A stretch of DNA of 64,000 bases from Lepraria neglecta. Its lineage: Eukaryota > Ascomycota > Lecanoromycetes > Lecanorales > Stereocaulaceae. The DNA lies in NCBI GenBank assembly GCA_033220425.1, contig CM065647.1, positions 248,001-312,000 on the forward strand. The letters run 5' to 3'. Below the pieces are notes generated by a model. That model was not told the origin of the DNA. It made no database searches and worked only from the letters and a program-made list of their open reading frames with translations. The position numbers and the translations under genes are program-made. Position 1 is the first letter of the stretch; each line of letters begins with the position of its first letter. Shown here in pieces: positions 1 through 10,188 of the stretch.

Positions 1-1319
1 CTGAATTTCCGATTCATCTTTCCGCCGTTGGACCTCTAAAGCCTTCAGCCGGGCAGCCTTTCCTAACAGCCAAGACTCAGCGCTTGCCAGCGCATCCATC
101 GAACCGTGCTCTGTAGAGTTGCCGATGAGATCACTCGGTCGATCGTCATCAGGAGCACCTGGATCTCCACAAAGGCAAAGGTATGCAGGCCAAAGGGCAA
201 TAGAGTCATTTTTTGGACGATGGATGAGTCGTTTGCCGTCCTGACCAGGCGAATTTTGTTCGACGAGCACGCGAAGCCAGCTTGAGTCTTGAGGCACCAG
301 AACTCCACTTCGCGCAAGACGAGCAGAGATCGAGGATTTGTGTTCCATCATTGAGCGATAAAGTGGATGCGTCTTTGGTGTCTCCTCAAGCCCACGAAAT
401 CTGGCCGTCGCCCCAGATGGTGACAATAACAATGGCGCTTCAGGAGAAAGACCACTTCTTCTATCATCCGAAAGGAAATGAGATACTCGGCACAGTCTAG
501 GCATGTGTCCTCTAGAGTAGGAAATGATCAGGTTGCCGGACGACAGCCACTTGACTTCCAGAGATATTGTACTTGTCTTCGCCGAGGTCCAATGAAGGGC
601 CAAATCCTCGACCAACCTTTCGCCTAGAGTTCGTGATTCAATGAAGGTATATGACCCAATTCTTAAGAAGTCCTCGTAGTCTGCTACCGAATAGGACAAG
701 GATTGTGAGATAGCTGCGACCATCCTTGGATAGATTTCGATGATTGTGAGATTCTGGCGGCTATTTCGGTTATGATTCTGCGCAATGTCCATGCCGTGAT
801 ACATCGCCTGCGATTCTGACTTGATATGCATTCCATGCGCGTGGGCATTCATCTCTCCCGGACCTCTAAGCAATGAAGTAGGAACCTTCGGTATATTCTC
901 GTGTTTCTGCACTGGCCCATCCTGGCGAGAAGCACCAGTCAAGTCCACTGCTTGCACGACGCCAGACTTCGAGCAGCCAAGTCCAACGGAATTCAAGAAT
1001 TGGGAGACGTAGTCCTCCTCCGATTTGGAAAGGCTGAAGACCCAGATCCCAAGGTCATCCTCGTCGAGAAGAACATGCTTGCCCTTTTCACGCAATATGC
1101 ACTCAGCGAAATGTAAGCTGTCTTCTATGTCTGCTCCGTCATCATCTAGCAGGTCTTCCTGCAATCCCGCCTGGTCATGATACGTCTTCGAATAAAAGGC
1201 CCATCCTATCTCTTTGATATCGTCCTATGCAACCAACAGCGATTAGCTCAGTAATATGACTAGACAAGGCAGCTTACTATTCCGAACACATTCGTCGCTA
1301 TATCGTTGGGAAAGTCCAT
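1..1319 (-). CDS. MED13: Mediator complex subunit 13 (Med13/Ssn2), N-terminal part
   Basis: Runs off the left edge of the window. Exons are complement(1278..1319) and complement(1..1224); the 1225..1277 intron is GT-AG, and the joined frame is open for 422 codons. The start MDFPNDIATNVFGI resembles the usual fungal Med13 start (MDFP..xTN). Further along are a segment ending in GHMPRLCR (near residue 320), LLLSPSGATARF and IALWPAYLCLCG, which match the order of blocks in the Med13 N-terminal domain. Med13 is a subunit of the CDK8 kinase module, which attaches to Mediator in the nucleus and represses or tunes RNA polymerase II transcription. The C-terminal MID/PIWI-like part lies outside the window. 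Start chosen because upstream in-frame sequence looks like leader. Identification is from remembered family motifs, not a search. Confidence 0.8.
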
Positions 1320-1577
1320 GCCCCCTCTGCCCGTATTGGCGATGCCGTTCGACGAAGTGATTTGTAGCAGCTCATGGAGCCGCAGTATGCTGTAAGGATC
1401 CTCTGTCTTTGGAGGGTGAATAGCATTCTGACGGCTTCGGGGGACAGTTGTAAGGCGTACAAGGTAATGCAGAGTATTTCAGGGCCGGGACTGCGCTTGG
1501 AGGACTGGCATAAGCTGCCAAGGTGACAGAAATCTGGCCTCACCCCCCACCGCGTCTAGGGTGAGCGCCGCTTTATT

Positions 1578-1607
1578 CTCGCGCGACGCGGGTGACCGTC
1601 GCGCGAG
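1578..1607. repeat. Perfect 10-bp inverted repeat (GC-rich hairpin)
   Basis: CTCGCGCGAC at 1578..1587 is the exact reverse complement of GTCGCGCGAG at 1598..1607, separated by a 10-nt loop. It sits about 260 bp upstream of the MED13 start, just before the pyrimidine-rich tract. It could be part of a degraded element or a local structure; function unknown. Confidence 0.7.
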
Positions 1608-2059
1608 CCTGGATGATCCTGGCTCGCGGGTCAAAAAAAAGCCCGCACCCCCTCAGATTTTAAACACCGCTGTATCTCCTCAATGAGAACATTTGATAAA
1701 TAACTCTTGCCTATAAAGTTTCAGATCTGGAGCTTCTTACCAACTATAATCCGCAAGCCAAGTTTCTAGCTGCCCTCCTGGGGGAGTTGTGCTGTTTTAA
1801 AGCCTAATTAGAACCTTAGAGGGGTGCCATCTTTTTTTTAACCATTACGTGTCTCTTTCACCGTCTAGGGTGAGCAGTTCGTTACTACGTAAGCTGATGG
1901 CCTGGTTGAGATCCAGGCGCAGCGCTGTTCCAGATCTACCTTTCGAGCGCGTGTCTCTATAGAAAAGCGGCGACAATAGAAAAGACATCTATTATAAACG
2001 TCGCTCCCTTAAGCTTATTACTTCCTATCTTCCTTAACTCTCTTAACTCTCTGAACTCC

Positions 2060-2084
2060 TTCTTTCTTTCTTTCTTTCTTTCTC
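2060..2084. repeat. CTTT microsatellite
   Basis: About six copies of CTTT/TTTC within a longer C+T-only tract. Seen directly. It lies in the AT-rich, pyrimidine-biased block and carries no coding signal. Confidence 0.9.
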
Positions 2085-3272
2085 TCCTTATTTACTTTTA
2101 CCCTTATATTTATCCTTCCACCCTCCTCTAGCCCTATTCGCTCGCTTAATTATTAGCTCCTCTTATACCGTCCTATTATTAATATTTAAATCTCAACCTT
2201 TATAGGAATAGGTTAAAGGCTACGATAATCTCGGTCTCCTCCTATTTAAGCCCTCCTTCCCTATTTAACGATATATATTTCCTCCTTTAGCTAACTAAAT
2301 TGTCGCCCTTCGTAACCTCAGAGTATCTGGTGCAACGTTCGCTGAGGCTGACTCTTTTTGTATGGTTGTGTGCAGCTTCAATTCCGCCAATGGTGACAGC
2401 ACCTTGTTGGACATCTCCAGGTCCAACCTATCATCCATTAGAAGGCCTTGAGTGCGTAAGCCAGGCTAGTCGCCATTCCTCGCTCTTGGTCACTAGCTTC
2501 TGCTCTTGGACCAGCCCGCATTGGTCCGTCTTCTCCCCGCTGCAATTTGCTCTCGCAGAGATCGACCCTGGCTACTGTTCGTTGTTCTGGTCTTTCTTCC
2601 TGGCTTCCTCTTGTTGATCCCGCCTTTGGAGTAGCCTCCCTGTCGAAGTCCCGGTATTATTGCTTGTCCAAGTCTCGGTAAGGTGCGAGGCTGCTGGCGA
2701 AATCCGTCGACGTCAGCTGTTCCATAGATTGCAAGGTAGTGGAGGTGTTCGTTGGTCATGGCGGTGCAACCTAAGCTTGGAGTCGACCATAGAAGGTGGG
2801 ACCCTCACGCCGACTCTCATTATACACAGTTTCGGCGCAAAAGCATGCTCATCCAGCTTCGAAAAGAGCCCATTGTATGTTCCGTGTTGTACAATTGGTG
2901 TCTAAACCATCGATGAAGAGAGCCGTAGCTCTGGAGGACGTAGCCATGTGGAGACACTCGTGTAGCTGCCAATAGCAGAAAATGCCTGCACACACCAACC
3001 ATCTTCAAGGCCCAATAGGCGACAGGTACTCCATAATACGTTCACGACGATGATAGTGTCTGAGCCGCAGCCAGTTCAGAGCCTTGGTCAAGTCCCACAT
3101 CTCCCAGCTAGCATCAGCTCTGCTTGTATTTCCCTGCTCTTGTTCCACTCGCACTCATTGCCCTCGGATTCGGGTATGGATAGAACGGGCAGGCTCATCG
3201 TTGGGGTAGGAAGGAGTCGTGTGTGAGGCAGTCGTTGAACGTCGCAAAGGTAGCTTGTGTGGAGGACCGATC

Positions 3273-3501
3273 TAGAAGGATTCACCCCCCAAGTTGTCAA
3301 GTTGTCACCTGCCAAGGCCACCCTTGGAAAGCGCCTAAAGCGGCTTCTCTAGGGCCCCAAGGATAGCCCGGACGTGGCTAGAAGCCGCAAACTCCAGGGA
3401 GCTGTCCGGCCCCCAGACAACCAGCTCTAGGCGCTTTTCAAGGGCGGCCTTGGCAGTTGACAACTCTGTGGGTTTGACAACTTGGGGGGTGAATCCTTCT
3501 A
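3273..3501. mobile_element. Tc1/mariner-type MITE with TA target duplication
   Basis: A 225-bp element (3275..3499) bounded by TA on both sides. The outer terminal inverted repeat is about 26 bp: GAAGGATTCACCCCCCAAGT at the left, mirrored at 3480..3499. After a short divergent spacer a second inverted pair follows (about 3309..3339 against 3427..3457, holding GCCAAGGCC..CCCTTG..AAAGCGCCTA), so most of the element can fold back on itself. There is no transposase ORF. Length, TIRs and TA duplication fit a non-autonomous mariner-like MITE. The short peptide LTTWGVNPS appears in ORFs entering from both ends only because the TIR is inverted. Confidence 0.85.
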
Positions 3502-3939
3502 AGGCAAATTGGCGTGCGCTCAGTAGCTTTCATTGCTGTAATGTGTCTGGATACGAGGTTATACTCAATCTAGAAAGAACCACCGTGTCGACATCACACC
3601 AGTTCATCCTGACGGCATTATTATTGTGGAAGATGCAAACAGAAGCAACGACCAGAACGCGGAGAATTACCGATTGTAGCCGAAGTCTTGGTGCCCGCTA
3701 CACGGCAATGCTGCAACTCCATTAGCTCTTTGCCTTAGTGACCCTCCCTGCAGATACCCAAGTACTCTACTTGGCTGCCTGATCTGTCATGTCGCGCTAT
3801 CTGCTTGATGAACGTCTCCTTGGACTTCCTTGAACCATCCTTTGCTCTTTATTTGAGGGTTCAAGCGATTCCTCGTTGAAAGCAGGTCTTTGAAAGTAGA
3901 GCTTTAGCTCTTAATCGCCAGTGCCTTGCACCTGTTGCC
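3502..3939. other. Intergenic, 5' region of the beta-lactamase-like gene
   Basis: No supported gene. It contains the right flank of the MITE insertion and presumably the promoter of the gene starting at 3940. A short open frame entering from the MITE (to 3725) has no recognisable content. Confidence 0.5.
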
Positions 3940-5675
3940 ATGTCTCTATATCTGTTCTACATACTTCTTTGTATCCTTCCGTTCTCTATACCACTCCAAG
4001 TTCCATTGAGATCTAGTGACAAGTCTCCATTCGATAAAGCTTTTGATGCTCTTGCTTCAGAGACTCTGGAGCGCTGGAGCATGCCAGGTCTCGCAATCGC
4101 TGTGATAGATGGCAATAAGACCTTCAGCAAAGTATGCAAATTTCTAGACTGTAGCACTTGCATCTTCTCGTTCAGGCTTATTCGTCCATTGACATTGATC
4201 AACGTCCCTGCTCCAATGCATTCATGCGCTGGCGACACTGACAATTGTAGGGTTATGGCATCGAAAGATTTCCTGGCAAACCAGTCACGCCATCCACTCT
4301 TTTCTACACAGGCTCCACGACCAAATCTTTCACTGCAGCCGCAATCTCTCTCCTCATAGACGACACGGCCAACACCAGCACCCCTCTAACATGGCAATCA
4401 CCCCTCGCATCCATCCTCGGCTCAGACTTCATCCTCCAAGACCCTTGGACAACGACCCATGTCACCCTCGAAGATGCCCTCTCCCACCGCACAGGCCAAC
4501 CGGGCCATGACTTTTCCTGGTTAAGTTCCAATGACAGCCTGCGCGCCGTCGTGCACAGATTCCGCCATCTCCCACCCACAGCCGAAATCCGAACGAAATG
4601 GCAATACTACAATATGATGTACATAACCGTCTCGTACTTCATCGAAAAACTAACAGGTCTCTGGCTCGGCCACTTCCTCCAAACCCGCATCTACGATCCT
4701 CTCAACATGTCTTCCACCTTCTTCTCCCTTTCCGACGCCAAAGCGGCCGCAGACGCTGGAACAGCCTCACTGGCCCAAGGCTACGTGTGGGTCAATTGGA
4801 CGCAGTCGTATCAATCACTCTCATACATGGATTCGGCCGTTGTTTCCGGTGCCGGTGCCACCATCTCTACAGTCATCGACTACACCAAGTGGCTGCGCTG
4901 CCTGATGACCATGTCTCCTCCTCTATCACCAGCAGGGCATGCAGCACTCCGATTCCCACGCATAACCCGTGCGCAAATGTTTGGTGACGCTGGGTTCGGC
5001 GAATTCGATTTTTACTCATTGGGATTGGAAATCAGCTTCTACCATGGCGAATTGCTCATCTGGCACACTGGTGGCCTTCCAGGTTTCAAAACCTTTATGG
5101 GCTTTCTGCCGAATATGCAATGGGGTATAGTCACAATGGCCAACACTATGGTAGGTGTTGCCGATGAGATTCTCGCCTTCAGCCTGATTGACGATTTGCT
5201 CGGTGTGCCCCTGTCAGAGCGATTTGATCGAGGAAAGCAGACGGAAGCTATACTCCAGCAGAAAACGTATATGTTACAGCATGCGCGTGAGATCGGCTAT
5301 CCTCACGTTCCCAATCCACCAATCCCCCTCACTCTTCCGCTTTCGGAGTACGCCGGACTATACAGTCACCCCGCCTACCCACCCCTCAATTTGACGCTTA
5401 CCGCTCCTCAAGTCCGTCTCTCCACACTCTCCTATCACGGCCCAAATGGCGATCCCGTCTATATCTCTTTCTCACATGTCAGCGGAGACTTCTTCCTGGT
5501 ATGGGCGCGGCCGTATGCAGCTGCGGAGCCGGAGGAGACCGATTGGAGACCGTGGATAGATATTGTAACTAAGGGGGAGTTCAGAATTGGAGAGAATGGA
5601 AGGGTTAAGCAATTGGGGGTGACCATTGAGCCAGAGATGGGAGAGAAAAAGATTTGGTGGGAAAAGTTGGGATGA
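3940..5675 (+). CDS. Secreted beta-lactamase-family serine hydrolase
   Basis: Two exons, 3940..4131 and 4251..5675, give 538 aa with a phase-0 GT-AG intron. Residues 1-20 (MSLYLFYILLCILPFSIPLQ) look like a signal peptide. The class C beta-lactamase/PBP-type motifs are present in order: SxxK as STTK at 86-89, YxN as YYN at 183-185, and HTGG at 336-339 in place of KTG. Several N-glycosylation sequons (NMSS, NWTQ, NLTL) support secretion. Fungal members of this family hydrolyse esters or amides, and some act in lactone or polyketide chemistry; the substrate here cannot be read from sequence. Length fits a hydrolase domain plus a C-terminal lipocalin-like extension. It lies alone between the MITE and a decayed gene. 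Confidence 0.88.
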
Positions 5676-6560
5676 GTGGGACATGCGACCCGAAGTGTGC
5701 TGCCGAATGAAGTCATGAAAACTCGATTGCTGTAATATTCGACGTAACAAGACCTCTTGAGGTCCTCCACAATGAAACATCACGCGAGACGTTCACAGCT
5801 CACACTACTTCGTGACTCACTCATATGATATTCTATAATATCGATCTTGGCCACTCCTTTGCATATATTGCTTAAGCGTTACATCTCTATTCCTTTTTTT
5901 TATGCTTCCCATGGTTGGAACCTACCAATGTATTCATGGTTTTCTTAAGCACTTAGCCTGATGGCTTTCTATTCGAGTTTAAAGAGAATCGTTAACTGGA
6001 GGATACGGAAGCTCTACTCGATGCTCTCCGCCGTATTGTATACTTCGAAAACTGCACTTTACCACTGCTTGCGACAGAGGGTGTGAGTGGACAGAATCTC
6101 TATTGGCAAGAAAATTCCAGACGAGCGTCCTACAAATTACCATTGGCAACTACAGCTCTAGAGGTTAGCTGTACAAATGGGAGGCCATTGAGTCCCACTT
6201 GGATAATATCTTGACATTTTCCCCTAGAAACCAACCAATTAGTGCTTCTTGCGAGAGATCCTAGGCTTTGAAACAGGAAACACACGAGTCATCTTGACAC
6301 CCGTGAGACGAGAAAATCCTCAGACGAAGTACAACTACAGAATTCAAGGCACATAGTAAGTGCCTTTGCCCAAAATTCAAGCTACGTTTTGCATGTTTCT
6401 AGAAGGTTTGGATTGCAGTGTTAGTGATGTAAGCAACGAGACTTTTGCGACAAAAAGTCGAAAAGGCGACTTCCTGTAATCGAGTTGGGGAGATTCAAAC
6501 AACCAAATCATCCAGTACATTACATTATTTCTATAAGCCTCAAGGCTCATAAAAAGTCTG
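5676..6560. other. Intergenic, no gene seen
   Basis: Contains the 3' flank of the hydrolase gene and the 3' flank of the minus-strand Ser/Thr-rich pseudogene. I see no coding signal, repeat or RNA. Confidence 0.5.
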
Positions 6561-7800
6561 CTAAGTTACAATTGGAGCCGTATAGCTCGAGACGGCAAGC
6601 GTGGGAACCAAAACACTCAGTGTTCCACCCCCGAACCCCGAAGAAGCGGGTCCTGTTCTACTCATATGACACCTCGTTACGGTCCCAACTACCCTCCTCT
6701 TATCAACGGTCTCAGTCACTACCCCATCCACAAGCGTCTCCACCGGTAGTATAACCGTCGCTGTAGGCGTACCCTCTGTCACTGTATCCAGCGTTGTCGT
6801 TGTCATTGACGTGACAGTCGTATCAGTGACGTAGGATATGACACTGGGAAGGCCGGAGAAGTCTGCGCTGCGGGTGTAGTCTGGGCCGCCGTAGTTGCCT
6901 GCATCGCGCTGGTTAATGACCATGGCGGTAGAAGAGGTGCATGGAGGTGGGAGACAGGGGCAGGTGGTGCGTGTTGTTGTGACTACGATGGTTATTTCTG
7001 GGCGAGAGCATAGGCTTGTTGAATTTGTAAAAGGCCGAATGCTCGGTGCTAGTATCATTGAGCCACTAAATGGCCCACGGCTAACTCCAGTACCGGAGGA
7101 TGGCTGTAATATTCCGGAGCCTGATGGCAGGATCGAATTGATGGAGCTAGGAACCGGCGCAGTCCCTGTTGATGGTCCACCAGATGGCCTTCCAGTAGGC
7201 TTCACCGAGCCCGATGGACAACCGCCCTGGACTGTCTTTCTGACTCTGCCCCTCAGCGTCTCTGTGGTGGTTGACTCCACACATACCGCTGCCAGGTAGG
7301 TTATTGTAACCTCAGTTGATGCCGGTGCGGTAGGAGAATGGTCAATGTCGTATAGCTAGTAATGCTGTCGTTCGTATTCAGTATTCAACGTCGTGACCGA
7401 AAATGCATACGTGCCTGTTCCTGAATAGAAATCGCCCAACAAAAGGCCGGGACATAGGATGGATGAAGTGCTGACTCCGGCTGAAAATGGAATGCACGGG
7501 TAGGTAGCTGGCAGAGCGCCGTCTGTTGGAGTGGCGAGAACAGTTATGACTGGGGTGCTGGGTCCTGGATTGCCTGTACTATGATTGTCAATGATTGCAA
7601 CTTTTGCAAATTTTGCAAGGTCTGAATGCAATAACGTACAGGGAAAAGTCAGGGTTGCGGGAATGCCAATGGTCTTTTCGTCGGATCCTGGATTGAATGC
7701 GTACGAAGTTAGGAAAGGATATTCATTGCCGACACTGAATGTCAGAGCACCCTGTAGCCAGCCAGAAGAGTACGTGATACCTATAATGGCCTTGGTATTA
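6561..7800 (-). pseudogene. Ser/Thr/Pro-rich extracellular-type protein, broken by an in-frame TAG
   Basis: One reading frame runs from about 7800 down to 6561 with a single stop, TAG at 7356..7358. The upstream half (GITYSSGWLQGALTFSVG onward) and downstream half (STEVTITYLAAV, then a region rich in S, T, P and G) are in the same frame. Reading the TAG as CAG would restore continuity, consistent with one C-to-T change. Composition resembles a secreted or wall-attached fungal protein. The 5' end is missing: the frame enters after a possible acceptor (ATTATAG, about 7793) but no first exon or signal peptide was found upstream. Alternatively the downstream 239-codon ORF could still be expressed alone. 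No named family recognised. Confidence 0.5.
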
Positions 7801-9870
7801 AATAATTAGAGTATCAAATAGAAACAGTGATTTCTATGCCATAAAGAATGAGCACATAGAAATAGACTTGTAAGGAAGCTCTCCTATAGAGAAGGAGGTA
7901 CTGCTGAAGTTGCGAGAAGATCATGACTTGACAGTGCTCTACAATAGTTTGATTGAATTTGAAGAACAGGTAAACAAGCTGTACCTAGATCTAATAGCGA
8001 AAGGCTTCTTTGACCACGTGGGTATCTACAAATTACAGCTGTATCTAGACAGGTTTTCTAGATCATAGCTCCAATCAAGATCCATGAAAAGACGATGACG
8101 TCCCCCAAGACACAGAAAGGGAAGATAGGGGAAATTACGTTGTCTCTCCATTTCAGTCTTCTTGTCTGGTTAGGATGGGGGAAACTGCTTTAGTTGTATG
8201 GAAATGCGGCCGAGTGTGATGAGCGATAGTTGGTTATTTATCTAGGATGATATCCCGGAAAACATCCAGCTGGGGCTCGGTGAACAGCTGGCTGTGCAAG
8301 GAATCGCTATGGCTAGAGCTGCCAGAACGTGACGCCGGCTGGTGGGGCCCTCAGGCTTTGCGCTACTTTATAACATAATACTACTTTCTAGTTGCAAACC
8401 TTCTGTGGTGAGCTACCAGTGTTGAGGGATTGCCATTTGCTAGGAACTGCAGCCATCGACGCACGCCTCCCAAAAGTATGGCGTCATAGCTTCCAACCTC
8501 ACAAGAGGAATTGGTGCTTTAATGATAGGTCAGTCTACGCCAGCTCCACGTCTTGTACGCTAGAATCCTCCCATTATGAGAAACCGGAAACCTCTATACG
8601 TCGGGCGTAGAGTGCATCTGGCAGGATTTTCGCCTGCGTCACACGGAAGGAAGAGCCGTCTCGTTTTCGCAGAAGCGGCGAAGTGTTTCGATTGTACCTA
8701 GTACGATCGTTCGAAGTTTCGCAACACGATTCAGCCGTGATATGACCACTTGAAGGGCATTGACTAGTTGATGGCGGCTTTTCCCTTCGTTTAGTAGTTG
8801 CAGACATCCTTGTCCTGAAAATGCTGTCAAACACTGACGGCTCAGCTATGGCCTCAGCCGCCTACACGTGATGCCTCATAAGAAGAGTGAAACGAATCCC
8901 CCATTTTCTCAAAGTACGAGTCGCTATTTTGACTCATCGAGGTTCCAGGTATGGCTGATACTGAAACAATTTTTGGTTGACATGTTGGTGTCGCAGTCAG
9001 GGGTTGCATCCCAAATTATATGGTTGATCTCGTCGACGTCGAAGACCATTGCGCTCATTTCGATTCTAAAAATGTCAAGACTAGGCACTGCAGCAGTTGT
9101 ACTACTTCCTTAATTGCTTCACAGTACCTTCTCCCACCTCTTCCTTTTTATCTTTGTCTCGACGATTTTCATTCTCATGCTCTTTGAATTGAACAGCCAC
9201 GAGATTGGAGGACATGGAACGGGCGATTGAAGCGCAGTGGACCAGCGTCTAGCAATTGTCTTCAAGAAAAATCTACAAGACGAGTAACGGCATGCTCCAT
9301 AATGTAGTCGCAATATTGCATGAATAACCTTGGACAAGGACCGTACCGTAAAATCAACTACAAAGTTACCCATGCATGCTCTTCTCCCTGCATTTTATGA
9401 ATATGTTGATTTCTAGATCCCCTGAGGATCACCCACTCCATGCGTTCGTCTTGTCTCTTTAAAGGCAATCCTATCTCAGCTGACCCAGATATCCCCATCT
9501 ACGTACTCAGCTCACCCATATTGGTGAGTCTCGTGGCTTCAGATCTCACAACACTCGCCCAATGCTTGCTCGTTTTAACTATATTTAGGACGAGGCACAC
9601 ACGCAGCTCTACCAGGTCTTTCTGTATGAAATCAGCCTTTGATTTGAAGTTAACAGTTCTAATGCCCACCAGAAGAAAGATGAAAGGAGTGTCGAGTGCC
9701 GGAGCAAGGAAAATCTAGATACAAAGGAAAGTCAACCCACATCTTGCATATCTCCTCCGCAAGATCTGAATTCAAGTCTGCAACCGCCATGCAGCAATGC
9801 CCATTTTCCTGGAAAGGCTGTCAGACGATGTAAAGCATGTTTCAAAGGGTTGTACCTACCTATGCCTTTG
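7801..9870. other. Gene-poor stretch with coding scraps
   Basis: No complete gene. A plus-strand open segment at about 7886..8068 (reading KEVLLKLREDHDLTVLYN) looks coding-like but has no start or partner exon. A 63-codon minus-strand ORF at 8639..8830 and a 92-codon plus-strand ORF at 9440..9718 have no recognisable content. This reads as decayed accessory DNA. Confidence 0.4.
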
Positions 9871-10188
9871 TCATAGTCCGGAGCAGGCATTGCAACGGCT
9901 ATGCCGACAATTTTGACAAGTATCGGATGAGTACTTGTGCAACCCGCATCTGCAGCAAGTGAATCCAGAGCCAAAGCGAGTGATGCGATCGCTAAGGGGG
10001 TCTGTATTGCGATGAGTAAGTATCTTGTTCATAGTCAAGCGATGCGAGGGTTTCCGATGGGCTTAGAATATTATGTCCTGCAGGGTAGCTTACCTAGAAT
10101 GTTCATGCCTGGGATGGAAATATTGGGGGTTACATTCATCAAATGCGCTCTGTTTCTCATTGGTAAACTCGTTACGAAAGTCTGTCAT
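9871..10188 (-). CDS. Small Cys-rich zinc-ribbon-like protein (hypothetical)
   Basis: Two exons, complement(10094..10188) and complement(9871..9991), give 71 aa. The donor is GTAAGC and the acceptor CTTAG; an alternative acceptor (ATACAG) a few bases earlier gives an immediate stop. Exon 1 starts MTDFRNEFTNEKQSAF. Exon 2 holds the Cys/His pattern CCRCGLHKYSSDTCQNCRHS followed by RCNAC: paired CxxC knuckles with a His spacer. Small fungal proteins with such a double knuckle are common but mostly uncharacterised. No signal peptide is seen. The frame overlapping it in another phase (a hydrophobic reading) lacks a good start. Function unknown; existence inferred from splice signals and Cys spacing. 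Confidence 0.5.

Larger units (their letters stand above)
1320..3272. other. Gene-poor, repeat-like stretch upstream of MED13
   Basis: No intact gene found. About 1980..2300 is AT-rich with a strong pyrimidine bias on the plus strand, as in old repeat-induced-mutation-affected DNA. The 12-mer TCTAGGGTGAGC occurs twice, near 1554 and 1863. On the minus strand 2420..3000 has coding-like reading interrupted by stops and frame changes (for example SSLAPYRDLDK then a stop, then YRDFDREATPKAG); it may be a decayed gene, but I cannot name it. Confidence 0.5.

Noticed and set aside
5459-5783. Two 103-codon minus-strand ORFs
   Set aside because: Antisense to the C-terminus of the beta-lactamase-like gene; no independent support.
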